12,177 nucleotides of DNA from an uncultured candidate division Zixibacteria bacterium (lineage in GTDB: Bacteria; Zixibacteria; MSB-5A5; GN15; FEB-12), in contig CAJVYT010000090.1 of NCBI GenBank assembly GCA_913009765.1, positions 1 through 12,177 on the forward strand. Reading direction: 5' to 3'. How positions within the stretch are numbered: position 1 is the first letter of the stretch; each line of letters begins with the position of its first letter. Of this stretch, positions 6,223 to 12,177 are shown in pieces. The notes beneath the pieces are model-generated. The model was not told the DNA's origin, did not search any database, and was given only the letters and a program-made list of their open reading frames with translations. The translations under genes and the position numbers were made by a program.

Positions 6223-6282
6223 GTAGGTCGGGATCCCTGTGATCCCGACATCAATAGCAGCATAACAGGGATGCTGCCCTAC
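6223..6282. repeat. Paired REP-like palindromes in inverted orientation (REPIN-like)
   Basis: Unit 1 (plus, 6223-6249): GTAG, then a 9-bp stem GTCGGGATC/GATCCCGAC around loop CCTGT. Unit 2 (minus, 6282-6256): GTAG, then an 8-bp stem GGCAGCAT/ATGCTGCT (outer pair G-U) around loop CCCTGTT. Aligned, both have GTAGG, a 7-bp core stem, a CCCTGT loop and AT after the stem. Three core pairs differ by compensatory changes (T-A/G-C, G-C/A-T, G-C/C-G). Because the units are inverted, the whole 60-bp element can also fold as one long imperfect hairpin: its outer 18-nt arms match at 15 of 18 positions. A 5' GTAG before a hairpin is the known signature of REPs handled by RAYT (IS200-like tyrosine transposases). 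It lies between convergent genes, the usual REP location, and may also help end transcription of the GYD gene (T-rich stretch 6283-6294). Confidence 0.72.
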
Positions 6283-6310
6283 TTTTACTTTTTTACTCTC
6301 AAAAATTATT

Positions 6311-9187
6311 TTAAAAATTCTGAGTTACTCTCATTATTGCCAAACGACCAATCTCTGCCCCACCGACAAATTCAGTATGTTTATTATCCAAAATATTTTG
6401 AACCGTTAATGACAGATGAGTATTTTCAATTATATCAATTCCAAAGTTTAAATCAAAAATTGAATACTGAGAGACCTCATTCCCAAAATATGGTGATGCC
6501 ATCTTAAAAGCATCAACCCATCTAAATCTCAATTGAGAATTTAATTTCAACTTAGGATTGATATAATTTAAATAGAGTCCAAATTTATTTTTAGGAGCAT
6601 TTAGATAAATATCATGAACCTGATTGGCATCTTTGGCAAAAAAGTTTTTTGAAACATACGAATATGTTCCGCCAATATTCCAATTATGATTAAAATGATA
6701 TGCCGCAGCTAAATCAGCACCATAAAAAGTAATCTCACCAAAATTACGATAAGTAATTAAAACCGACGAGGGGTCGTTTTGTTCAATTGGTGACACTGTT
6801 CCAAATGGAATTTGAGCAGCACCTGAAGTAAACATTGTTGTCAATTCATCAACAGGTGTTCCGTTTCCATTTCCACCAAAAGCAATAAGGTCAAGCGTAT
6901 CAAGTAATGCTCGGTCTTGTGCTGACATGGAAGCATAATTAACTGTAAAATCTGTTCCTACAGACACAGACAAAGTTGCTGGATCTAAAAAGACATTTGG
7001 AGTTTCTACTGTTAAAGGACCAACAAAATCATCTTTTTGTGTACGGTACGCATCTAATGAAAATTGAAATTTATTATTGATAACAGTTTTATATCCAAAC
7101 TCTAATGTCTGAGTAATAGTAGGTCTCATTCTATCAATATCTTTTATATCGTCTAAGGTGGCAGGGTCAAAAGAACGAGTATCAGGATTAAATGTCATCA
7201 TAGTATTATTCACACCAGACACAGTCCCAGGAGTTACACTATCCACCGCAGCAATCAAAGCATCAGCTTGTCCTTGAGTTATTTGACCTGCTGTTGCTAA
7301 TGCATTCATTTGGTCACTAAAACCTGATTGAACCGCTCCGCTGCCTACTGACCACATTACATTTGTAAACATAGGATCGTTATAGTTAATAAAATCTTCA
7401 TTTGTCATACCTGCCAATGGTGCAAATGGTGACCTAAATTGAGGTCCATTCCCATTTATACTCCAATGAAATCCTGTTTCCGGAACACCCTGAACTCTTA
7501 TATCAATTGCCGGACTAAAACCAAATGACGGTAGAAATGATGCTCCAATACCAAAAGGGTCGGATGATACTAACAAGTCTAAAAATAAATTGTTATTATC
7601 TGGAGTTGTAAATGCCCTGTTATATGTAAATCTCAAATTATTGTCAGCATTAGGTTGAAAAACTAAACCGGCACGCGGAGAGTAAACTTTGTCTTCTAAC
7701 CTGTCATTATCATCAACACGAAATGCTCCGACAAACTTAAATTTATCTGTAAATTTATAATCACCTTGAATGTATACACCATATTCATTGATATTATCAT
7801 CATCTTCATTTCTGCCGTTAATAGTATTTTCAGTATTCGGACGAGTGTAAAGAGCATCAATACCATAGGTCAGCGAAAGAGCATCAGTTGGTGCATACCG
7901 ATGCTGGATTTGAGACACCCATAATCTTGATTTATCAACGATAAGCTGACCGGTTTCCAAGAGATAGGTGTCGCCTGCATCTGATGCATTCACAAAAGTC
8001 TGCACAAATAAATCTTTATAGTTCAAGCGAACCTGCCCAAACATATAACTCCAGTCGATTGCCTGCCCTGCCCCAAGACCGGTAAGTTCTATACCTGAGG
8101 ACTGATTATACCCACCATTCACAATAAGCGTAGTATTGTCACCTAAGAGAAAATCAAATCTACCGGTAGTAGAGAATTTTTTAATATCAAAATTACGGTT
8201 ACTTTTGAATAAAGTTTTAATTGTATCATCAACAGTACCTAAATCGGTGTAATATCTTTTAAATAACACTATAGAATCCGGCTCTGAAGGTTCATGATGT
8301 TCCCAATCATCTCCTGTATAATATTGACCGGTAAACTTGTAACCGATTTTATCTCCAATGACACCGGCATGACGACCGGAAATAATTTGCACAGAACGTT
8401 CTCCGCCACCGAGTGAAACTGATGTTCCCTGTGATGTAAAAGGTGACTTCGTTATAATATGCATAACCCCATTAGCAGAGTTTGGTCCATAGAGTGCCGA
8501 ACCGGGACCAGACACAATTTCGATTCGTTCAATATCTTCATTTGTTGTCGGCAAAAAGTTAAACGCATTAAAACGAAGTGACGGTACCCGTGCGATACGA
8601 TTATCTGTTAAGACCAATAATGCACCGGAAAAAATATTGTTAAAACCACGTACAACAACATTTGATTGGTTCAAACCTGTCGATGCAACATCAACTCCCG
8701 GTAGACCTTTTATATGTTCAGTTGCTGTGAGAGTTGTACGTTCGGCTACATCTTCAGCTTCTACCAAAGAGACCGATGCCGGAGCATCTACAATTTTTTC
8801 AGGACGACGTGATGCCGACACTGAAATAGCATTCATATTAATAGATGTAGGAGATAATGACGCTGAGATAGTTTTATCGCTTTCATCAATCAGAATTCCG
8901 GTTTTCTCCCAAGTGGAGAAACCGATATATGTTACTTTTATAGTATAAATACCATCTGACACATTGCTAAAAGTAAATTCTCCGTTATTGTTAGCTGCAG
9001 CTGAACGTGATTTGGAACCATCGCTTGGAATAAGTGTCACAATAGCATTTACTAATCCACTGCCGTCGGTGTTATCACTTATTTTCCCGCTTAAGCCCCC
9101 CGCATTTGCTAAAAACGGCAATAACAAACATATAGTTAAAACCGACAGTAAACCTTTCTTGAGATTAAAACCTTTCTTCTCTCTCAT
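6311..9187 (-). CDS. TonB-dependent outer-membrane receptor with carboxypeptidase-regulatory-like N-terminal domain
   Basis: A 958-residue outer-membrane active transporter. Order of parts: signal peptide (1-29, cleavage after ANA), a CarboxypepD_reg-like Ig fold at about 32-112 (DGSGLVNAIVTL, NGEFTFSNVSDGIYTIKVTYIGF), a TonB-box-like stretch AISVSASRR at 120-128, a plug at about 133-247 (TEHIKGLPGVDV, VVVRGFNN, EDIERIEIVSGPGSALYGPNSANGV region), and a 22-strand-type barrel to the C-terminus, which ends in phenylalanine (VTQNF) as expected for BAM-dependent folding. Long polar, Asn/Gly-rich extracellular loops are visible around 560-720. No SusD, siderophore gene or metal-transport gene adjoins, and I see no cobalamin-type riboswitch in the leader, so the substrate is unknown. 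The start at 9187 has a clear AAGGAG 6 bases upstream. The gene is transcribed alone; its 3' end faces the GYD gene across the REP-like element. Confidence 0.95.
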   Translation of the reverse strand: MREKKGFNLKKGLLSVLTICLLLPFLANAGGLSGKISDNTDGSGLVNAIVTLIPSDGSKSRSAAANNNGEFTFSNVSDGIYTIKVTYIGFSTWEKTGILIDESDKTISASLSPTSINMNAISVSASRRPEKIVDAPASVSLVEAEDVAERTTLTATEHIKGLPGVDVASTGLNQSNVVVRGFNNIFSGALLVLTDNRIARVPSLRFNAFNFLPTTNEDIERIEIVSGPGSALYGPNSANGVMHIITKSPFTSQGTSVSLGGGERSVQIISGRHAGVIGDKIGYKFTGQYYTGDDWEHHEPSEPDSIVLFKRYYTDLGTVDDTIKTLFKSNRNFDIKKFSTTGRFDFLLGDNTTLIVNGGYNQSSGIELTGLGAGQAIDWSYMFGQVRLNYKDLFVQTFVNASDAGDTYLLETGQLIVDKSRLWVSQIQHRYAPTDALSLTYGIDALYTRPNTENTINGRNEDDDNINEYGVYIQGDYKFTDKFKFVGAFRVDDNDRLEDKVYSPRAGLVFQPNADNNLRFTYNRAFTTPDNNNLFLDLLVSSDPFGIGASFLPSFGFSPAIDIRVQGVPETGFHWSINGNGPQFRSPFAPLAGMTNEDFINYNDPMFTNVMWSVGSGAVQSGFSDQMNALATAGQITQGQADALIAAVDSVTPGTVSGVNNTMMTFNPDTRSFDPATLDDIKDIDRMRPTITQTLEFGYKTVINNKFQFSLDAYRTQKDDFVGPLTVETPNVFLDPATLSVSVGTDFTVNYASMSAQDRALLDTLDLIAFGGNGNGTPVDELTTMFTSGAAQIPFGTVSPIEQNDPSSVLITYRNFGEITFYGADLAAAYHFNHNWNIGGTYSYVSKNFFAKDANQVHDIYLNAPKNKFGLYLNYINPKLKLNSQLRFRWVDAFKMASPYFGNEVSQYSIFDLNFGIDIIENTHLSLTVQNILDNKHTEFVGGAEIGRLAIMRVTQNF

Positions 9188-9492
9188 CTGCTCTCCTTAC
9201 TATCCCTTCTTTCAAAAAATTATTAAAAAACTTTTCTATTTTGCATTTATTAGAGTTCGTTTTTTCTAGTTTAGATAATTAATATCACATGAGTGCAAAA
9301 AGATTATATAATAGGGATGAAAAATCAAGCGATTTTATCTCGTTTTTCGTATGACGAACATTTTTAAATGGATAAAAATAAAAATATCACTGTTTTTTTA
9401 TTGATTCGTATTGTCTATTTGTTATGTTATAAATTATAAGCAACTAATATTTATTCTATTTTGTTTTAAATTTGAAAGGTATGACAAACAAT
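9188..9492. other. Divergent intergenic region between TonB receptor and WlbA-like genes
   Basis: A 305-base AT-rich gap that must hold promoters for both flanking genes. It contains two small inverted repeats: AAAATC/GATTTT around AAGC (9321-9336) and TTCGT/ACGAA around ATG (9346-9358). A near-palindromic ATTATATAAT (9303-9312) could be a -10 element on either strand. On the plus strand TTGTCT (9411-9416) and TTATAA (9434-9439), 17 bases apart, are a weak promoter candidate for the dehydrogenase. A CAAAAAGAT string (9296-9304) is shared with the repeats near the ECF sigma gene. No small ORF with a ribosome-binding site and no recognised riboswitch was seen. Confidence 0.4.
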
Positions 9493-10446
9493 ATGCCAAA
9501 GAACTTTACTCTGACCGGTGCTTCCGGATATATAGCTCCTCGTCACTTAAAAGCAATTAAAGAAACTGGAAATAATTTGATAGCCGCCTTAGACCCCAAC
9601 GATTCAGTTGGCATCATTGACAGTTTTTTTGATAGTTGTCCGTTTTTCACAGAGTTTGAACGTTTTGACCGTTATTTAGAGAAACTTCATAGACAAGATA
9701 ATTCTCAAAAAGTTGATTTTGTCTCTATTTGTTCACCAAACTATCTACACGATGCTCATGCCCGTTTTGCTATGCGGATAGGTGCTGATGCTATTTGCGA
9801 AAAACCACTTGTCTTAAACCCTTGGAATATTGATGCTCTGCAGGAAATTGAACAGGAAAACAACCAAAGAATCTTTACAGTATTACAACTGAGAGTTCAC
9901 CCCTCGATTATTGCCTTAAAAAAAGAAATTGAACAAGAAAACTCCCAACATAAACGTAAAATTAATCTTACCTATATTACCTCAAGAGGACCATGGTATC
10001 TCGTATCATGGAAAGGCAAACTTGAGGAATCTGGCGGACTTGCCACTAATATTGGAATTCACTTTTTTGATATGCTGATGTGGCTTTTTGGAGATGTAAA
10101 ACATTCTGAAGTACATATTGCCGAACCGACAAAAACCAGTGGTTTTTTAGAACTTGAAAATGCTGAGATCAAATGGTTTCTCTCTATTGACAAAAATGAC
10201 CTGCCAAAAGAGGCTGTCGAAAAACAGCAAAGAACGTATCGTTCTATATCAATTGATAATAATGAAATAGAATTCTCCGGCGGCTTTACAGACTTACATA
10301 CAATCATCTATCAAAATGTTTTAGCCGGAAAAGGTTTTGGGTTAGATACTGCCCGTCCTTCTATTACAATTGCCCATGATATCCGCAACGCTAAAGCAAT
10401 CGGAATAAATGAAAATAGCCATCCGATGTTAAAGACAAAGCGTTAG
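9493..10446 (+). CDS. wlbA: Gfo/Idh/MocA-family UDP-GlcNAcA 3-dehydrogenase (WbpB/WlbA-like)
   Basis: A 317-residue NAD-dependent dehydrogenase closely resembling WbpB/WlbA, which oxidises C3 of UDP-N-acetylglucosaminuronic acid on the way to UDP-2,3-diacetamido-2,3-dideoxyuronic acids of lipopolysaccharide O-antigen. Support: the dinucleotide-binding start LTGASGYIAPRHLKAI (7-22, in place of a simple GxGxxG), the DPNDSVGIIDS stretch (34-44), VSICSPNYLH (77-86), catalytic-lysine motif CEKP with K104, LTYITSRGPWY (159-169) and the histidine of NIGIHFFD (H190), matching the K/H pair of characterised WlbA. I start at ATG 9493 because homology begins there. In-frame TTG 9472 and ATG 9481 have no usable ribosome-binding site, whereas AAAGG at 9475-9479 lies 13 bases before 9493, which is rather long. 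The partner genes (wbpA, wbpE, wbpD) are not here. Its stop overlaps the convergent anti-sigma stop by four bases. Confidence 0.88.
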   Translation: MPKNFTLTGASGYIAPRHLKAIKETGNNLIAALDPNDSVGIIDSFFDSCPFFTEFERFDRYLEKLHRQDNSQKVDFVSICSPNYLHDAHARFAMRIGADAICEKPLVLNPWNIDALQEIEQENNQRIFTVLQLRVHPSIIALKKEIEQENSQHKRKINLTYITSRGPWYLVSWKGKLEESGGLATNIGIHFFDMLMWLFGDVKHSEVHIAEPTKTSGFLELENAEIKWFLSIDKNDLPKEAVEKQQRTYRSISIDNNEIEFSGGFTDLHTIIYQNVLAGKGFGLDTARPSITIAHDIRNAKAIGINENSHPMLKTKR

Positions 10447-10958
10447 ATTGAAAAACAAGAAATCTTACGAACTCTTTTTCGAGATAAAATAGAATCGACC
10501 AACGCAAAAAACAGAAGAATGAATCCGGCAAACAATAAGACATTTACTAAACTTGCTGATGTTTGATAGTAACGAGCAACGGCATCAAATATTGACCAAT
10601 TGGTAAACATAAGACTTATGTTCGGTAATTGAAGTTTAAAGATATTTAAAATAAAACCAGTAAAATAATTTAAAAAGAGTAATGCACCGATAAAACTGAA
10701 AATTGAGTACAAATAAAGTCCTTTGTTACTCTCGATACCAATAGACTCCTGTCGTACTAATTCCATAGTTTGAAACATAAAATCAACTGACAATTGCGGA
10801 GTTTCATTATGAGAAAGCTCTGTAAAAAGAGATTCATACTCCGCCAAAAGCAAAGCACACTCTTTACAATTTAAAATATGAGCTTCGACTTTATCTTTAT
10901 TTATTTTCGTATCTAAATATTCTTGAATATCCTTTTCGGAAAGATGTATTATTGACAT
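10443..10958 (-). CDS. Membrane anti-sigma factor with zinc-finger (ZAS) N-terminus
   Basis: A 171-residue protein predicted to hold the adjacent ECF sigma factor inactive at the inner membrane. The cytoplasmic N-terminus has the zinc-binding HxxxCxxC motif (H27, C31, C34 in HILNCKEC) of zinc-finger anti-sigma proteins. Two hydrophobic segments follow at about 81-108 and 136-158, and the C-terminus is short and basic (SRKRVRK). There is no large periplasmic sensor domain, so release may depend on a partner protein or on the zinc/thiol state. It overlaps the sigma gene by 10 bases and has a near-perfect ribosome-binding site AAAGGAGG (10970-10963), 4 bases before ATG, so it should be made at high level from the sigma transcript. 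Its TAA overlaps the TAG of the convergent wlbA-like gene. Confidence 0.85.
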   Translation of the reverse strand: MSIIHLSEKDIQEYLDTKINKDKVEAHILNCKECALLLAEYESLFTELSHNETPQLSVDFMFQTMELVRQESIGIESNKGLYLYSIFSFIGALLFLNYFTGFILNIFKLQLPNISLMFTNWSIFDAVARYYQTSASLVNVLLFAGFILLFFALVDSILSRKRVRKISCFSI

Positions 10959-11530
10959 AAATCCTCCTTTGTATATTTTAATTCCAACCTGTCTTTCAAG
11001 AGCTTTCTTGCTCTGAATAAATGAGATTTCACTGTCCCAATCGGAAGAGTTGTTATCTCTGCTATTTCATTATAATTCATTTCATCTAGATGATACAGCG
11101 TCACAATCGTTTTATATTGAATAGGCAAATTCATAATTTCTTTTTTCAATATAGCATTCACATTTTGTGAACCGACAAAATTTGCAGGATTGACATTTGT
11201 ACTGGCTAAAGAATCAAGCGTAACACCACCTGGGCTAATATCTTCATATAATTCAGGTTTCTTCTTTTGAATAAAGTTAATAGCACTGTTATAGGCAATC
11301 CGTCCAATCCAAGTTGACAACTTTGATTCAAATTTAAAAGAATTCAAATTCTTATACACTTTCACAAAAATATCCTGACTAACATCTTCCCTATCAGCCT
11401 GCGATTTAACAATTTTTGAGACAAGATGCCAAACCAGTTTCTGATATTTTTCAATAATCTTTTGAAATTCATCAACTTGACCATCGAGAATTTGTTGAAC
11501 CAGAGTATTTTCATTAACTTTTGTTTCCAT
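10949..11530 (-). CDS. ECF (RpoE-like) RNA polymerase sigma factor
   Basis: A 193-residue ECF sigma factor directing polymerase to a stress or envelope regulon. Region sigma-2 spans about 23-91 with the core-binding and -10-recognition part DREDVSQDIFVKVYKNLNSF (46-65) and the STWIGRIAYNSAINFIQKKK stretch (72-91). Region sigma-4 spans about 128-182 with the helix-turn-helix MNYNEIAEITTLPIGTVKSH (151-170) and the basic LFRARKLLKDRL (171-182). The linker (92-127) is typical of the family. The start at 11530 has only a modest site (TAAGG 2 bases, or AGG 7 bases, upstream). The gene overlaps the anti-sigma gene, so both come from one transcript. Duplicated sequence just upstream may be its own promoter or operator. 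The subgroup cannot be assigned confidently. Confidence 0.93.
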   Translation of the reverse strand: METKVNENTLVQQILDGQVDEFQKIIEKYQKLVWHLVSKIVKSQADREDVSQDIFVKVYKNLNSFKFESKLSTWIGRIAYNSAINFIQKKKPELYEDISPGGVTLDSLASTNVNPANFVGSQNVNAILKKEIMNLPIQYKTIVTLYHLDEMNYNEIAEITTLPIGTVKSHLFRARKLLKDRLELKYTKEDLCQ

Positions 11531-11540
11531 ACCTTACCTA

Positions 11541-11612
11541 TACGACAGTTTTCTCAAAAAGATGTTGCAAAAATAGCTTATTTATTTCTACGCAACTTTT
11601 CAAAAAGATGTC
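11541..11612 (-). promoter_or_regulatory. Duplicated motif in the ECF sigma promoter region (candidate autoregulated promoters)
   Basis: The 11-mer CAAAAAGATGT occurs at 11555-11565 and 11601-11611 (46 bp apart). The similarity extends on the left through TACG-CA-TTTT, so each copy spans about 23-25 bases (11541-11565, 11589-11611). On the minus strand each ends in CGTA, and upstream of the motif lie AAC (11566-11564, 17 bases before GTCGTA at 11546-11541) and GAC (11612-11610, 16 bases before GCGTA at 11593-11589). This recalls ECF promoters (AAC at -35, GTC/CGT at -10). The two spacings from AAC/GAC to CGTA differ by 2 bases, so an operator repeat is an alternative reading. Confidence 0.45.
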
Positions 11613-11661
11613 GGTCAGATGAAACAGAAGAAAGAAACAGTAACTTTAAAAGGAGTATTAT

Positions 11662-11997
11662 ATGCTTAGCCAAGATTTTTTTGAAATGCTGGTAGTTTTT
11701 TCAGCTATCGTATTGATAGTAAAGATTATAGCTGATTATAACACTAAAAAGAATTTAATTAAAAACGGTTTAGTAGATGAAAAGATCAAATATCTCTTTG
11801 CCAATTCACAAGCAGCTAATTCTCTCTCTAGTCTCAAATGGGGTTTAGTTCTCATAGGTATTGGAATAGCTTTGTTTATGAGACAATGGGTAGATTTGGA
11901 CGATGAAACTATTTTTGGGTTAATGTTCTTATTTGCCGGTCTGTCATTTATTATTTACCATCTTCTTACTAAATCAGAAGAGAATAAGATTGAATAA
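11662..11997 (+). CDS. Small three-helix membrane protein (DUF6249-like)
   Basis: A 111-residue inner-membrane protein with helices at about 7-24, 57-73 and 84-102 and a charged loop after the first (DYNTKKNLIKNGLVDEKIKYLF). The pattern of first helix, 'K-L-I-K-N-G' loop, LKWGLVLIGIGIALF helix and GLMFLFAGLSFIIYH helix resembles the DUF6249 family of small membrane proteins often encoded beside ECF sigma/anti-sigma pairs. No enzymatic residues are apparent. AAGGAG 7 bases upstream of ATG is a strong ribosome-binding site; two in-frame TAA codons end the gene. It diverges from the sigma gene across 131 bases containing the duplicated motif, so it may be part of the same regulon or a partner of the anti-sigma protein. 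The family name is from pattern recall. Confidence 0.65.
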   Translation: MLSQDFFEMLVVFSAIVLIVKIIADYNTKKNLIKNGLVDEKIKYLFANSQAANSLSSLKWGLVLIGIGIALFMRQWVDLDDETIFGLMFLFAGLSFIIYHLLTKSEENKIE

Positions 11998-12023
11998 TAA
12001 ACTCTCATCTATAATATAATTAC

Positions 12024-12059
12024 AAAAAAAATAGCCCGCATATACGGGCTATTTTTTTT
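12024..12059. terminator. Bidirectional intrinsic terminator between convergent genes
   Basis: An 8-bp stem ATAGCCCG (12031-12038) / CGGGCTAT (12045-12052) with loop CATATA is flanked by A7 on the left and T7 on the right, so it reads as a terminator on both strands. It lies between the small membrane protein gene (plus) and the peptidase gene (minus). Confidence 0.92.
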
Positions 12060-12062
12060 AAA

Positions 12063-12177
12063 CTATTTTTCTATTTGCTTTAAAATAAATGCATACTCAA
12101 AAGCGAGGTCATCATAAAATTGGTAACGACCGGAACTTCCCATGTGTCCTGCCCCCATATTCGTTTTTAATAACAAG
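12063..12177 (-). CDS. S9-family peptidase (oligopeptidase B / prolyl oligopeptidase type), C-terminal 37 residues
   Basis: The last 37 residues of a gene that continues past the window edge. The translated end reads KTNMGAGHMGSSGR followed by FEYAFILKQIEK and stop TAG (12065-12063). This matches the C-terminus of oligopeptidase B-like S9 peptidases, where the histidine of GAGHxGxSGR is the catalytic-triad base and an 'EYAFLL' helix follows. Such enzymes cleave short peptides, oligopeptidase B after Arg/Lys. Here Met follows the His, where Gly is common. Specificity cannot be judged from the tail. The neighbouring bidirectional terminator ends its transcript. Confidence 0.82.
   Translation of the reverse strand, partial: LLLKTNMGAGHMGSSGRYQFYDDLAFEYAFILKQIEK

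Noticed and set aside
6205..6507. Plus-strand open frame running through the REP-like element into the TonB receptor 3' end
   Set aside because: It overlaps a well-supported gene on the other strand and a structured repeat, and has no ribosome-binding site.
8637..9269. Two plus-strand open frames opposite the receptor N-terminus
   Set aside because: Shadows of the receptor coding sequence; translations show no domain and no initiation signals.
9188..9492. Riboswitch (cobalamin, TPP or similar) upstream of the TonB receptor
   Set aside because: I looked for a B12-box-like or CTGAGA-type conserved core and saw none; only short AT-rich hairpins are present.
11426..11695. Plus-strand open frame spanning the sigma-gene start and the divergent gene start
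   Set aside because: It crosses the duplicated promoter-like region and overlaps both real genes out of frame.

Overview
This window looks like one end of an assembled contig from an uncultured, AT-rich, diderm bacterium. A TonB-dependent receptor and a WbpB/WlbA-type sugar dehydrogenase indicate an outer membrane with complex surface glycans. Several genes have strong Shine-Dalgarno sequences (for example AAAGGAGG before the anti-sigma gene), which argues against Bacteroidota proper. The receptor's carboxypeptidase-regulatory-like N-terminal domain and the ECF sigma/zinc-finger anti-sigma/small membrane protein module are common in the wider FCB group (Marinimicrobia, Cloacimonadota, Calditrichota and similar). 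That placement is inference and low confidence. The first 118 bases are not genomic: they are an Illumina P7/index adapter preceded by low-complexity read noise.

Layout. Positions 119-2575 (minus strand) hold amino-acid metabolism genes: a class I/II aminotransferase, an intrinsic terminator with a UUCG loop, a diaminopimelate-epimerase-fold gene, and the N-terminal fragment of trpE, overlapped by one base and cut off by the adapter. Positions 2811-5837 (plus) form a tight operon of a membrane histidine kinase (TTG start), a sigma-54-activating response regulator, and a secreted CpcT/CpeT-family protein. Positions 5915-6199 (plus) encode a small GYD-like protein. At 6223-6282 lies a paired REP-like element (two inverted GTAG-hairpin units). 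Positions 6311-9187 (minus) encode a 958-residue TonB-dependent receptor. A 305-base divergent gap separates it from the WbpB/WlbA-like dehydrogenase (plus, 9493-10446), whose stop codon overlaps that of the convergent anti-sigma gene. The ECF sigma factor/anti-sigma pair (minus, 11530-10443) diverges from a small three-helix membrane protein (plus, 11662-11997). A bidirectional terminator and the C-terminal tail of an S9-family oligopeptidase close the window.

The most unusual points are: (1) the DapF-like protein keeps the substrate-binding residues of diaminopimelate epimerase but has serine in place of both catalytic cysteines; (2) the REP-like pair has conserved GTAG heads and CCCTGT loops with three compensatory base-pair changes in the stems, the architecture of REPIN elements mobilised by RAYT transposases; (3) a CpcT/CpeT-family protein, best known from phycobilin attachment in cyanobacteria, is exported and encoded with a two-component system; (4) a duplicated motif lies in the ECF sigma promoter region. 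No rRNA, tRNA, CRISPR array or transposase gene was seen.
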